Shown: in pieces, positions 39,605 to 48,002 of the stretch | Numbering within the stretch: the stretch's first letter is position 1 | How the letters are laid out: the number at the start of each line of letters is the position of its first letter | Source of the DNA: Tunturibacter psychrotolerans | GTDB taxonomy: Bacteria > Acidobacteriota > Terriglobia > Terriglobales > Acidobacteriaceae | Length of the DNA stretch: 64,000 nucleotides | Direction of reading: 5' to 3' | Assembly: GCF_040359615.1 (NCBI RefSeq) | Contig: NZ_CP132942.1 | Span: forward strand, 3,968,001-4,032,000 | Made by a program: the position numbers and the translations under genes | The notes under the pieces: model-generated | Told to the model about the DNA's origin: nothing | Databases searched by the model: none | The model's input: only the letters and a program-made list of their open reading frames with translations

Positions 39605-40990
39605 ATGTTTGAAAACCTAAGCGACAAACTCCAGCGTTCCTTCAAGACCCTCCGCGGCCAGGGCACCATCTCCGACGAGAACATCTCCGACGCCATCCGC
39701 GAGATCCGCCTCGCCCTCCTCGAGTCCGACGTCAACCTCACCGTCGTCAACGAGCTCGTCGAGCACATCCGCACCCGCGCCATCGGCGAAAAAGTCGCCA
39801 CCGCCCTAAGCCCGTCCGAACAAATCGTAAAGATCGTCCACGACGAGCTAGTCAATCTCCTGGGCCGCGACGCTGCCCGCTTCCAGAAAGCCTCTCAGCC
39901 CCCATCTGTAATCCTCATGGCCGGCCTGCAAGGCTCCGGTAAAACCACCACCTCCGGCAAGCTAGCCCAGTGGCTAAAAAAAGCCGGCCACCGCCCCATG
40001 CTCGTCTCGGTCGACGTCTACCGTCCCGCCGCCCGCGAGCAGCTCGCCATCGTAGCCCGCTCCATCTCCGCCCAGCTCTACGAGGGCAAACTCACCGAAG
40101 AAAAACCCGGCACCGACGCCGTCCTTCGCCTCGCCAAAGAAGCCAAGCGCGAAGCCGCCAACTTCGGCTGCGACATGCTCATCGTCGACACCGCCGGCCG
40201 CAACCAGATCGACGCCTCTCTCATGGACGAGATGGCGCAACTCAAAAAGCTTCTCAACCCCTCCGAGATCCTCTTCATCGCCGACGCCATGACCGGCCAG
40301 GACGCCGTCAACTCCGCCAAGGCCTTCAACGATCTCCTCACCATCACCGGCGCCATCCTCACCAAGATGGACGGCGACGCACGAGGCGGCGCTGCCCTCT
40401 CCATCCGCCACGTGACGGGAGCGCCGATAAAGTTTTTGGGAACTGGAGAAAAGCCCGACGCCTTCGAGCCCTTCCACCCCGACCGCATCGTCTCCCGCAT
40501 CATGGGTCACGGCGACATCGCCACCCTCCTCGAGCGCGCCGAATCCACCCTCGACCGCGGCAAAGCCGAGCAGTTCGCCAAGAAAGCCCTCTCCGGCGAC
40601 GGCTTCACCCTCGACGACTTCCGCGACCAGCTCCGTCAGATCAAAAAGATGGGCAGCATGAAGTCCATCTTAAAAATGTTGCCCTCGGTCGGCCCCTTCG
40701 CCGGCATGCAGCAGGCCGTCGAAAACGTAGACGAAGGCCAATTCACCCGCGTCGAATCCATCATCAACTCGATGACGCAAAAAGAGCGTCTCGACCACGA
40801 GATCATCAACGGCAACCGCCGCAAGCGCATCGCCCGCGGCAGCGGAACCAGCGTACAAGACGTAAACAACCTCCTCCGCCAGTACTCCCAGATGCGCAAG
40901 ATGTTCAAGTCCCTGGGCGGTGGTGGCGGCATCAAAGCCCAGCAACGCATGATGAGCCAAATGCAAGGCAAACAAAAATTCGGCAGATAG
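39605..40990 (+). CDS. ffh: Signal recognition particle GTPase
   Basis: A 461-residue protein that binds the SRP RNA and signal peptides of nascent membrane proteins. The N-domain (MFENLSDKLQRSFKTL... EIRLALLESDVN) is followed by the G-domain: G1 GLQGSGKTTTSGKLA, VDVYRPAAREQL, G3 DTAGRN, and TKMDGDARGGAALS. The C-terminal Met-rich M-domain has MGSMKSILKMLPSVGP, RRKRIARGSGTSVQDVNNLLRQ and a GGGGGIKAQQRMMSQMQGKQKFGR end. The frame opens at 39545, but the true start is the ATG at 39605. A decayed second copy of its last part lies at 42137-42256, beyond the next gene. Confidence 0.97.
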   Translation: MFENLSDKLQRSFKTLRGQGTISDENISDAIREIRLALLESDVNLTVVNELVEHIRTRAIGEKVATALSPSEQIVKIVHDELVNLLGRDAARFQKASQPPSVILMAGLQGSGKTTTSGKLAQWLKKAGHRPMLVSVDVYRPAAREQLAIVARSISAQLYEGKLTEEKPGTDAVLRLAKEAKREAANFGCDMLIVDTAGRNQIDASLMDEMAQLKKLLNPSEILFIADAMTGQDAVNSAKAFNDLLTITGAILTKMDGDARGGAALSIRHVTGAPIKFLGTGEKPDAFEPFHPDRIVSRIMGHGDIATLLERAESTLDRGKAEQFAKKALSGDGFTLDDFRDQLRQIKKMGSMKSILKMLPSVGPFAGMQQAVENVDEGQFTRVESIINSMTQKERLDHEIINGNRRKRIARGSGTSVQDVNNLLRQYSQMRKMFKSLGGGGGIKAQQRMMSQMQGKQKFGR

Positions 40991-41040
40991 AATCACATGA
41001 ATTGAAGTGACCGTAGCTTAAACAGCAGAGTACGAGCTCA

Positions 41041-42129
41041 ATGAATAGACGTGTACCGGGACTTGACGGGCTTCGAGCCCTTAGTGCAGTTGGTGTCGCT
41101 CTCATGCATCTTCGCGTACTGCCCATCGGTTGGATTGGCGTACAGGTCTTCTACGTTCTCTCCGGTTTCCTCATTACTGGCCTCTTGCTTAGCTCGAAAG
41201 ACGATATCGCCTCATTCAGCGAGCGTCTCAAGCATTTCTACGCTCGCCGCTCGCTCCGCATACTTCCTCTCTATTTTGCGTATCTATTCTTCGTTTTTGT
41301 GGCCTCCTATCTAAATTCCGAATTTCGAGATCAACGAGCTTTACTGTGGTCACTAGCCACTTATACCTACAACATTCATCGTGTCCTTCACCCGACGGAT
41401 GCATTTGGTCTATGCACCCACCTGTGGTCGCTCTCTATCGAAGAGCAGTTTTACTTTGGATGGCCATTCATTGTTTTTTTCATGTCCACAAAGCACTTCC
41501 GCATCTTCGCGATGACGGTCGTCGCCCTCTCTCCTCTTCTCAGGGCTACACTCGTGCTGACCAGTCACAACCCACACCTGGACGCATACTTTCTTACTCC
41601 CTATCAGCTCGACGGCTTTGCTGCCGGCGCCGTGCTTTCGACTCTATCTATTTCTCAACTTAGGGTCCTGCGAAAACCGTTCGCTTTGGTCCTCGCCGCC
41701 GCTGTTGCCTGCTCTTTGCTGTGGAACATGCATGTCCAATGGTTTGGACTGCTCTGGCTTATGCGCAACGGACATGCGTCCTGGACTTGGGGATACACTC
41801 TCATTGATCTGCTCGCTGCGGCGATGATCATAGAATGCATCTGCGGGTCGCCGCTTGTTTCTATTCTGGAGTGGACTCCACTTCGCTATCTCGGACGTAT
41901 CTCATATGGCTTTTACGTATGGCACGCCGCAAGTGTCATCCTCTTCGTGCATATCTTTCATCGTCTGCGCCTGATCTCATGGTTGCAGCCGGGCGGTCTC
42001 TTGTTGATGCTTGGCTTCTTGGCTTTCAATACCTTTATCTCGACTCTCAGTTTTCGCCTTCTCGAACGGCCCTCGATCCTCCTCAAAGATCGCATCTTTC
42101 AGAAGCAACCTAAAACCATCCTCGCTTAG
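41041..42129 (+). CDS. Acyltransferase 3 family membrane protein (OafA-like)
   Basis: A 362-residue polytopic protein with about ten hydrophobic segments. It begins MNRRVPGLDGLRALSAVGVALMH, the family's RxPxLDGLRxxA motif. It also has WIGVQVFYVLSGFLITGLLL, HFYARRSLRILPLYF, HLWSLSIEEQFYFGWP and YLGRISYGFYVWHA. These proteins move acyl groups to periplasmic sugars or glycolipids. Base use is visibly poorer in G and C, with more T- and A-ending codons than ffh and its other neighbours. With the ffh-tail remnant just after its stop, this suggests acquired DNA. The acyl acceptor is unknown. Confidence 0.9.
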   Translation: MNRRVPGLDGLRALSAVGVALMHLRVLPIGWIGVQVFYVLSGFLITGLLLSSKDDIASFSERLKHFYARRSLRILPLYFAYLFFVFVASYLNSEFRDQRALLWSLATYTYNIHRVLHPTDAFGLCTHLWSLSIEEQFYFGWPFIVFFMSTKHFRIFAMTVVALSPLLRATLVLTSHNPHLDAYFLTPYQLDGFAAGAVLSTLSISQLRVLRKPFALVLAAAVACSLLWNMHVQWFGLLWLMRNGHASWTWGYTLIDLLAAAMIIECICGSPLVSILEWTPLRYLGRISYGFYVWHAASVILFVHIFHRLRLISWLQPGGLLLMLGFLAFNTFISTLSFRLLERPSILLKDRIFQKQPKTILA

Positions 42130-42136
42130 AACAAAC

Positions 42137-42256
42137 CAAAAAGAGCGTCTCGACCATTCCAGATGCGCAAGATGTTCAAGCCACTCGGCGGTGTTGGGGG
42201 CATAAAAGGCTCAGCAACGAATGATGAGGATGGCCCAATTCAAAATTGAGCCATAG
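42137..42256 (+). pseudogene. Decayed duplicate of the ffh 3' end
   Basis: Two blocks match the end of ffh exactly: 42137-42156 equals 40778-40797 (20 bases) and 42159-42180 equals 40888-40909 (22 bases). The 90 bases between them in ffh are missing here. The rest (GGCGGTG, CAGCAACG, ATGATGAG, then AAATTGAGCCATAG against AAATTCGGCAGATAG) follows the ffh sequence in order with substitutions and small indels, down to the stop codon. It codes for nothing intact. Confidence 0.9.
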
Positions 42257-42268
42257 ACTAGGGTGGCT

Positions 42269-42757
42269 ATGGAGAGAACTAACAGAGATCTCGGCAGCCT
42301 CGACGCAGGCATTACCCTGCAACTCAATAATGCCCACGCCAAAGAAACGTCCGAGTTAGACCTCGCGCACCTGAACACGATCTTGAGCATGGCTTGTTAT
42401 GCAAGAGGTGTAGATCAGGGTAAAACCGCTTTCCTGATCGCGCTGGACCACACCGCTCCCTATCAGAATCCTAACTTCGCCTGGTTCAAGAGAGCGTATC
42501 AATCCTTCGTCTACATAGATCGCGTCATCGTCGCAGAGTCTGCGCGCGGCCACGGAATTGCCAGGCTACTCTACGAAGATTTGTTTGCTGCCGCACCTCG
42601 CGCCGGAATACACCGAATCGTCTGCGAAGTGAACTTAGAGCCGCCCAACCCTGCATCGGACGCGTTCCATCTCGCAATGGGTTTCGAAAAAGTAGGACAA
42701 GCCGTTCTGTACAACGGCGCAAAGACAGTGAATTACTTCGCAAAGAACCTGGGATAA
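42269..42757 (+). CDS. GNAT-family N-acetyltransferase
   Basis: A 162-residue acetyltransferase. The acetyl-CoA loop is in VIVAESARGHGIARLLYEDLFAAA (RGHGIA pyrophosphate-binding motif), followed by ICEVNLEPPNPASDAFHLAMGFEKVGQAVL, the usual GNAT C-terminal part. The segment NPNFAWFKRAYQSFVYIDR matches a subgroup whose members I cannot name. The ATG at 42269 has AGGG five bases upstream; the frame opens at a GTG at 42263. It follows the ffh remnant by 12 bp and belongs to the same islet. Base use is intermediate. Confidence 0.85.
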   Translation: MERTNRDLGSLDAGITLQLNNAHAKETSELDLAHLNTILSMACYARGVDQGKTAFLIALDHTAPYQNPNFAWFKRAYQSFVYIDRVIVAESARGHGIARLLYEDLFAAAPRAGIHRIVCEVNLEPPNPASDAFHLAMGFEKVGQAVLYNGAKTVNYFAKNLG

Positions 42758-42773
42758 ACCGCATGACGGGTTG

Positions 42774-42815
42774 CCGGGTGCCCCATTCATGCACCCTCGT
42801 CGCTTGAGTGGGCAC
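42774..42815. repeat. Short hairpin repeat (GGGTGCCCCA family), copy 2
   Basis: CCGGGTGCCCCA pairs with TGGGCAC 23 bases downstream; the same left arm occurs at 36914. It fills the gap after the GNAT gene. Confidence 0.5.
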
Positions 42816-42880
42816 TAGCGCAAAGCGCGAACCGTCTCTGAAACCCTGAGTGCTACACTCATCGCCAAAAGGAGACACCC

Positions 42881-43261
42881 ATGAAGCCCCTCACCCGAGC
42901 CGCGCTGCTCCTCGTTGCTGCGCTCAGCACCTCTGCCGTCATCTCGCAGGTCACAAACAAAGCGGCCCAGACCCAACGCACCCCGCAGTTTGAAAACGAA
43001 GACGTCAAGGTCTGGAAGACCGTAGTCCTTCCCAACCAACCCCTCGCCATGCACCACCACGATCATCCCCGCGTCATCATCGCGCTCACCGGCGGCACCA
43101 TGAACATCGTCGAACAGTCCGGCGCCACCGAGACCCACGTATGGGAGACAGGCAAAGCCTACTGGCTCCCCGCCATGCCTCCCAACACCCTCCACTCCGA
43201 CATCAACGCCGGAGAAAAACCGATGGAGGTCATGGTCGTCGAACTCGAAAAAGAAAACTAG
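42881..43261 (+). CDS. Exported single-domain cupin
   Basis: A 126-residue protein with a signal peptide (hydrophobic AALLLVAALSTSAVIS) followed by a cupin fold. The first motif is LAMHHHDHPRVIIALTGGTMNIVEQ, with a run of His for metal binding. The second is AYWLPAMPPNTLHSDINAGEKPMEVMVVEL. The ATG has AGGAGA upstream. It is a small periplasmic cupin of unknown substrate and converges with the next gene. It is distinct from the cytosolic cupin at 16138 and the exported one at 33420. Confidence 0.8.
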   Translation: MKPLTRAALLLVAALSTSAVISQVTNKAAQTQRTPQFENEDVKVWKTVVLPNQPLAMHHHDHPRVIIALTGGTMNIVEQSGATETHVWETGKAYWLPAMPPNTLHSDINAGEKPMEVMVVELEKEN

Positions 43262-43279
43262 CCGACAGCATTCAAAGCG

Positions 43280-43990
43280 TCACTTCATCTCCTCCATCGT
43301 TCCATCCGACCACGTCATCACCGGAACCATAAAAATCGTCACCGCCTCAGGGTTTTCCTGCGCAGCGAAGACCTGCGATCCGTCGAGGTTCGCACCCCAA
43401 CTCGCAGCATCCGTAGTCGGAAGGAAGAACATCACATGCGGATGCCAGTGCCCAACCGAGTCGTTCAGATAGCCCTGCTTCGACATCATGTAGCACATCG
43501 CCCCCTGCTCCGGCGCGCCAATCACCTTCGTCGCCACCGCCTCCTTCATGCGTGCCTCCACCTGATCCTTCGGCATCCCGGACAGCACCAACTCCGTCCG
43601 CTTCAGGTACGCCGGCATCACCGACCGTGCCGCAGCGGCATTGAAACAATGCGGCGCGCGCAGCTTCGGATTCCAGAACTGAGGATCATCGAAGTTGGTA
43701 GCCCACGAACGCTCGACCAGGCAGACGAAGCCGTTCGTCCCCTTCGCCGCAGTCTCATAACCATGACTGCCGAGCACCATCACCTCGGCATCGCGACTCA
43801 CGGCAACATTCGCCGCACTGCGAGCCAGCGCAACCTCCTCCGCCACGCTCGCCACGCGGTACTGCTCTATCGGAGCCATCGCAGGATACATCGCCTTGGC
43901 CCCTTGCCCCCAGCCGACACCAGCCGCACCGAGTAAAACCACACTAAACACCACGCCAGACGCCATCGCTCCTGCCATTCGATTTGTCAT
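43280..43990 (-). CDS. Exported protein of unknown function
   Basis: A 236-residue protein starting MTNRMAGAMASGVVFSVVLLGAAGVGWGQ, a signal peptide. ATG 43990 is chosen because GGAGG lies 8 bases upstream; the frame is open to 44005. The mature part has EVMVLGSHGYETAAKGTNGFVCLVERSW, PQFWNPKLRAPHCFNAAAARSV, a helical KDQVEARMKEAVATK, and GHWHPHVMFFLP. Conserved-looking Cys, His and Trp residues suggest a folded enzyme or binding protein, but I recognise no family. Confidence 0.75.
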   Translation of the reverse strand: MTNRMAGAMASGVVFSVVLLGAAGVGWGQGAKAMYPAMAPIEQYRVASVAEEVALARSAANVAVSRDAEVMVLGSHGYETAAKGTNGFVCLVERSWATNFDDPQFWNPKLRAPHCFNAAAARSVMPAYLKRTELVLSGMPKDQVEARMKEAVATKVIGAPEQGAMCYMMSKQGYLNDSVGHWHPHVMFFLPTTDAASWGANLDGSQVFAAQENPEAVTIFMVPVMTWSDGTMEEMK

Positions 43991-44276
43991 TGCACCAGCC
44001 TCCATGAAATAAGTCGCTTCACCTGCTTGGGCCGTCGTTCATATCCGTAAGACCGTTCAGACGCAACAATGTTATGCCCCGTGCCCAATTCATCAACCAC
44101 GCCAAAAGGCATCGACCGCGACCTCAGGCGACTCCTCCCCGTCCACGCACCAACATCCCCCATCCAACCCGCGCCCCATCAAAACTTATGCGATGTGGCT
44201 GGTCATTTATTGCCCATCCGAATCAGGACCCAAATCGTACGTTCTATGAAGTCTCTTTTCTCAAAGGAGGCACGAC

Positions 44277-44609
44277 ATGTCGATCCAATCCTGTCCGGAG
44301 GGCTCCCTCCTCGTAGACAACCTCACCGAAGCGATGCGCCGGCAATGCGAGCTACCCGCCGAAACCCACTCCCCTTACGACATCTCCCTCGAAATGGACA
44401 CGGCTGAGGCAGTCCAATCCGCATACCGCCACGCAGCGGATCACTTGGTAGATTGCCCCTACTGCCGCACCGAACGATACCGAGAAGTCGATCCCTCATC
44501 ACCAAAACAACCTAAAAATCGCATGTCAAGCCTCGGAAACGTTAAAACCCGCTCCAGACGCGACTTTTCGCGTTGCGTATTCGCTCCTATCCACCAGGTA
44601 TCCTGTTAA
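44277..44609 (+). CDS. Small hypothetical protein with a Cys-x-x-Cys site
   Basis: A 110-residue protein whose ATG is preceded by AAAGGAGG at a good distance, the best evidence that it is real. The first 70 residues look like a protein (LTEAMRRQCELP, AEAVQSAYRHAADHLVDCPYCRTERY). HAADHLVDCPYC resembles the zinc-finger start of anti-sigma-like proteins. The last 35 residues are basic and irregular, so the true product might be shorter in ancestral form or the end may be degraded. No neighbours share its strand closely. Confidence 0.55.
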   Translation: MSIQSCPEGSLLVDNLTEAMRRQCELPAETHSPYDISLEMDTAEAVQSAYRHAADHLVDCPYCRTERYREVDPSSPKQPKNRMSSLGNVKTRSRRDFSRCVFAPIHQVSC

Positions 44610-44926
44610 TAGGCGTCCGAATTAGTCGGCACCTTCGTGCGGGTAAGGAGGGCAATCTTCAGCCGATCGCCCTAACTCTCTCAAAACAAGTATTTTGTGC
44701 GCAACTAATCTGTTTTCAATATTTTACAGAGATACCTCCTTTGTAAACCATCACAAACAAATAACTTCCCTGCAAAATACCCATGGGGGTAGGGGGAGGG
44801 GGTGCCCGCTACATCACCTGAGTATCAGCAAAGTGAACGGCTAGAGAATTTTTCGATTGCGCCTGCAACAAAATTCGCATCACACCTCCATCAGGCGAAA
44901 CTTCGCCGAACGGAGAAAAAATAAAG
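44610..44926. other. Non-coding gap with G-runs upstream of the DUF3309 gene
   Basis: No gene is seen. The left part is A/T-rich (AATCTGTTTTCAATATTTTACAG), which is unusual for this genome. At 44785-44802 three runs of five G occur in 18 bases, separated by TA and A, just before the small membrane protein gene. A long leader of about 120 bases lies between these runs and the start codon. Confidence 0.6.
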
Positions 44927-45070
44927 ATGCTTATCCTTCTGCTCATTCTGATCTTGGTGTTCGGCTTTGGCGGTTATCGCATGGGACCTGGCCTCGGCTA
45001 CTACGGCGGAGGCGGTATCAGCCTCATCCTGCTCATCGTCCTCATCCTGCTCTTGATGAAGGTTATCTAG
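44927..45070 (+). CDS. DUF3309-like small membrane protein
   Basis: A 47-residue protein: a hydrophobic start (MLILLLILILVFGFGG), a Gly/Tyr-rich middle (YRMGPGLGYYGGGG) and a second hydrophobic run (ISLILLIVLILLLM). This two-hydrophobic-arm design with a Gly-rich hinge is that of DUF3309. GGAG lies 11 bases upstream of the ATG. A hairpin follows the stop. Proteins of this type are short membrane peptides whose role is not known. Confidence 0.75.
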   Translation: MLILLLILILVFGFGGYRMGPGLGYYGGGGISLILLIVLILLLMKVI

Positions 45071-45078
45071 CTGCGACA

Positions 45079-45105
45079 GGCCCATTCCGCGCGACCGAAT
45101 GGGCC
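45079..45105 (+). terminator. Hairpin after the DUF3309 gene
   Basis: Perfect 9-bp arms GGCCCATTC and GAATGGGCC around a 9-base loop, eight bases after the stop. There is no T-run, so termination efficiency is uncertain. Confidence 0.5.
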
Positions 45106-45185
45106 AACTCAGCCCTCCCCATCAAACCGTCTAGTTGAGAGTATCTTCGCAACACGCTAGGATAAGACGCTAGCCAAGCGTACTC

Positions 45186-45572
45186 ATGCCAACCACGGTT
45201 CAGACCCGCAACACCCGTCAGAAAGACGCCATCCGCGCCGCCTTCCTCGAGGCGGATCGCCCACTCTCCCCAGACGAAGCCCTCGCCCTCGCCCAGAAAG
45301 AGGTAGACGCCCTAAGCATCGCCACCGTATACCGCAACATCGGCAGCCTGGTCGACGACAAGTGGCTCACTCCCGTCGATGTTCCCGGCCAATCCACCCG
45401 CTACGAGGTAGCCGGCAAGGCCCACCACCACCACTTCCAATGCAACATCTGCGGCACCGTCCACGAACTCGAAGGCTGCGAGATGCAGTCCCGCCCCAAG
45501 CTTCCCCGCGGCTTCAAGTACTCCAGCCACGAGTTCTTCGTCTACGGCACATGTTCCTCCTGCACCAAGTAG
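45186..45572 (+). CDS. Fur-family transcriptional regulator (PerR/Zur-like)
   Basis: A 128-residue metal-responsive repressor. The winged helix (NTRQKDAIRAAFLEADRPLSPDEALALAQKEVDALSIATVYRNIGSLVDDKWL) is typical. The metal/dimer domain has KAHHHHFQCNICGTVHELEGC and the closing GTCSSCTK, giving two CxxC pairs for structural zinc. It is shorter than Fur and lacks the His-rich C-terminus, so it fits PerR- or Zur-like members better. Sensor metal and targets cannot be read from sequence. It converges with the HerA-like gene. Confidence 0.88.
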   Translation: MPTTVQTRNTRQKDAIRAAFLEADRPLSPDEALALAQKEVDALSIATVYRNIGSLVDDKWLTPVDVPGQSTRYEVAGKAHHHHFQCNICGTVHELEGCEMQSRPKLPRGFKYSSHEFFVYGTCSSCTK

Positions 45573-45594
45573 CCAGTGAATCTATCGCCGCCGT

Positions 45595-47103
45595 CTACCG
45601 TTTAGACCCGCCCAACAGCGAACCCAACACCCCACGGATCAACTGCCGCCCCACCGTGCTCCCCATGGTCCGAGCCGCACTCTTCACAGCCGCCTGCAGC
45701 ACAGTATCCCCCCGTCGCGATCCCCCCGACCCAAGCACTCCACCCAACGCACTCCCAGCCGCCTCAAGACTCCCCATCCAACCCGAGCCCGCAGCCGAAG
45801 GAGCACCCGCAGGCGCAGCCACCCCACCCCCCACCTTCCCCTTCAACCTCTCATAGGCCGACTCCCGATCCACCACCGTCTCATACACCCCCGCCACTAC
45901 CGAATTCTTGATAATCGCAGCCCTCTGCTCCGGCGTAATCGGTCCTATCTGACTATGCGGCGGACACACCATCGCCCGTTCCACCATCCCGGGGATCCCT
46001 TTCTCATCCAAAAACGAAACCAGCGCCTCACCCACCCCCAACTCGGTAATCACCGCCTCCACATTCACCTTCGGATTCGCCCTAAACGTCTGCGCCGCTG
46101 CCTTCACTGCCTTCTGATCCCGCGGCGAAAACGCCCGCAACGCATGCTGCACACGATTGCCCAGTTGACTGAGCACCGTATCCGGCACATCGATCGGATT
46201 CTGCGTCACAAAGAACACGCCAACCCCCTTCGACCGAATCAACCGCACCACCTGCTCAATGCGATTCTGCAAAACCGAAGGAAGATCGTTGAACAATAAA
46301 TGGGCCTCATCGAAGAAAAACACCAGCTTCGGCTTTTCGAGATCGCCAACCTCCGGCAGCTTCTCAAACAACTCACTCATCAGCCAAAGCAAAAACGTTG
46401 CATACAGTTGTGGCGACTGCAATAACTGATCTGCCGCCAGAATGTTCACTACCCCTTTGCCGCTCGAATCTACTTGCAACAGATCATCGATGTTCAACGC
46501 TGGCTCGCCGAAGAAAAGATCTCCTCCTTGCTGCTCCAACGCCACCAACCCCCGTTGAATCGCACCTATGCTCGCAGCCGAAATATTTCCATATTGCGTC
46601 TGGTATTCCTTCGCAGCTTCGCCCACATGCTGCAGCATCGCCTGCAGGTCTTTCATGTCCAGCAACAACAACCCACTGTCGTCGGCGATCTTGAAAACCA
46701 GAGTCAACACGCCCGTTTGCGTGTCATTCAGATTCAGAATCCGGCTCAAAAGCAGCGGTCCCATCTCGCTCACCGTTGCACGCACCGGATGCCCCTGTTT
46801 CCCAAACACATCCCAGAACACCACTGGGCATCCAGCGAAGCTCCACTCGCCGAATCCCATCGCTTTCACGCGCACATCGAACTTCGGCGAACTCTTCCCT
46901 GCCTGCGAGATACCCGACAAGTCACCCTTCACGTCCGCGGCGAACACGGGCACGCCGATCGAACTCAGTGCTTCCGCCATGACCTGCAGCGTGACGGTCT
47001 TACCTGTTCCGGTTGCGCCCGCTACAAGGCCATGCCGATTCGTCATCCCTGGCAGCAAGTAAAGCTCATCAGCACCTTTCGCAATCATCGGCATTTCAAC
47101 CAT
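45595..47103 (-). CDS. HerA-like ATPase, DUF853 family (YjgR-like)
   Basis: A 502-residue P-loop ATPase. Walker A is [15 protein letters not shown], Walker [16 protein letters not shown], a likely sensor [30 protein letters not shown] and an arginine-finger region after it. DVKGDLSG near the N-terminus and [13 protein letters not shown] are typical of DUF853. The C-terminus is Gly/Ala/Ser-rich and ends [12 protein letters not shown]853 proteins resemble HerA/FtsK translocases, but their substrate is not established. It is monocistronic here. Confidence 0.88.
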   Translation of the reverse strand: MVEMPMIAKGADELYLLPGMTNRHGLVAGATGTGKTVTLQVMAEALSSIGVPVFAADVKGDLSGISQAGKSSPKFDVRVKAMGFGEWSFAGCPVVFWDVFGKQGHPVRATVSEMGPLLLSRILNLNDTQTGVLTLVFKIADDSGLLLLDMKDLQAMLQHVGEAAKEYQTQYGNISAASIGAIQRGLVALEQQGGDLFFGEPALNIDDLLQVDSSGKGVVNILAADQLLQSPQLYATFLLWLMSELFEKLPEVGDLEKPKLVFFFDEAHLLFNDLPSVLQNRIEQVVRLIRSKGVGVFFVTQNPIDVPDTVLSQLGNRVQHALRAFSPRDQKAVKAAAQTFRANPKVNVEAVITELGVGEALVSFLDEKGIPGMVERAMVCPPHSQIGPITPEQRAAIIKNSVVAGVYETVVDRESAYERLKGKVGGGVAAPAGAPSAAGSGWMGSLEAAGSALGGVLGSGGSRRGDTVLQAAVKSAARTMGSTVGRQLIRGVLGSLLGGSKR

Positions 47104-47267
47104 CGAGTGGGTCCTCCATCTAACTGAAGACTACACACCCGCCAACGTCAACACCTAGTCATTTCTCGGCTTGAATCGAGACCACGGCGGAGATCCATCT
47201 TTCGTTAGCTAGTCTCACACCAAGAAAAATTCAATTTTCGGAAAAGACACTCGTGCGTGGGGGTGAG

Positions 47268-47864
47268 TCATCTGAAAAAGAAGCTCTCTGTTTCTTCACG
47301 ATCTCCTTCGCAGCAGATCTCGCCAATATCTTTCACCATCCGCACCACCTCGATCGTCTCTCGACCGCCTACCGGCACCTTCCTGCGTTCGACTTCCCGA
47401 TATCCCTTCTGTCCGTAGAGCGTGACACCCGTTAATGTACTGCCCATCTCAAAGCGAGTGAACCCTTCTGCCTTCGCGGCTTCTTCAGCGGTGGCTAGAA
47501 TCAGGCTTCCTAGCCCCATGCGCGCAAAATCAGGATGAACAAAGATCGCTCGAATCTTCGCCGCGTCCGACCTGGGATCCAGCCTCTCCGACTCAATCTT
47601 CTCCACCTGATGATCCCCGCCATACAGCGTCTTCCGGAAGCTCCACCCGCCACATCCAGCCATTACTCCGCCCTCTTCCATCGCCACAAAGTACGTGCCA
47701 TCTGAAATCAACTGACTATCCACGGTGAACACCGTAGCCAACGCTCCCTCTCTTTGCTCTGAGGAATAGTCTGCCGCCTGCAGTCCCCGCACCGATGCTT
47801 GTATCAGCTCACGGATCGCAGCAACATCATCCTCCCCTGCAACTCGCAAATGAAACTTGTCCAT
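47268..47864 (-). CDS. GNAT-family N-acetyltransferase
   Basis: A 198-residue acetyltransferase starting MDKFHLRVAGEDDVAAIRELI; the frame is open 21 bases further. The acetyl-CoA site is in IRAIFVHPDFARMGLGSLILATAEEAAKAEG (RMGLG), followed by FTRFEMGSTLTGVTLYGQKGYREVERRKV. A Cys-rich, acidic end (GEICCEGDREETESFFFR) extends past the domain. The substrate is unknown. Confidence 0.87.
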   Translation of the reverse strand: MDKFHLRVAGEDDVAAIRELIQASVRGLQAADYSSEQREGALATVFTVDSQLISDGTYFVAMEEGGVMAGCGGWSFRKTLYGGDHQVEKIESERLDPRSDAAKIRAIFVHPDFARMGLGSLILATAEEAAKAEGFTRFEMGSTLTGVTLYGQKGYREVERRKVPVGGRETIEVVRMVKDIGEICCEGDREETESFFFR

Positions 47865-48002
47865 CCGCGAAGTATAAAAGCCCACCTATCGCCGTTGCGA
47901 AGTTGCATCACTCCTGCGCCTTTATTGAACTCACAATAATTCGGCAACAAATCAAGAGCGGCATCTTGTCCCTCCCGTCCATCGCGTACTACACTCCTCC
48001 CC

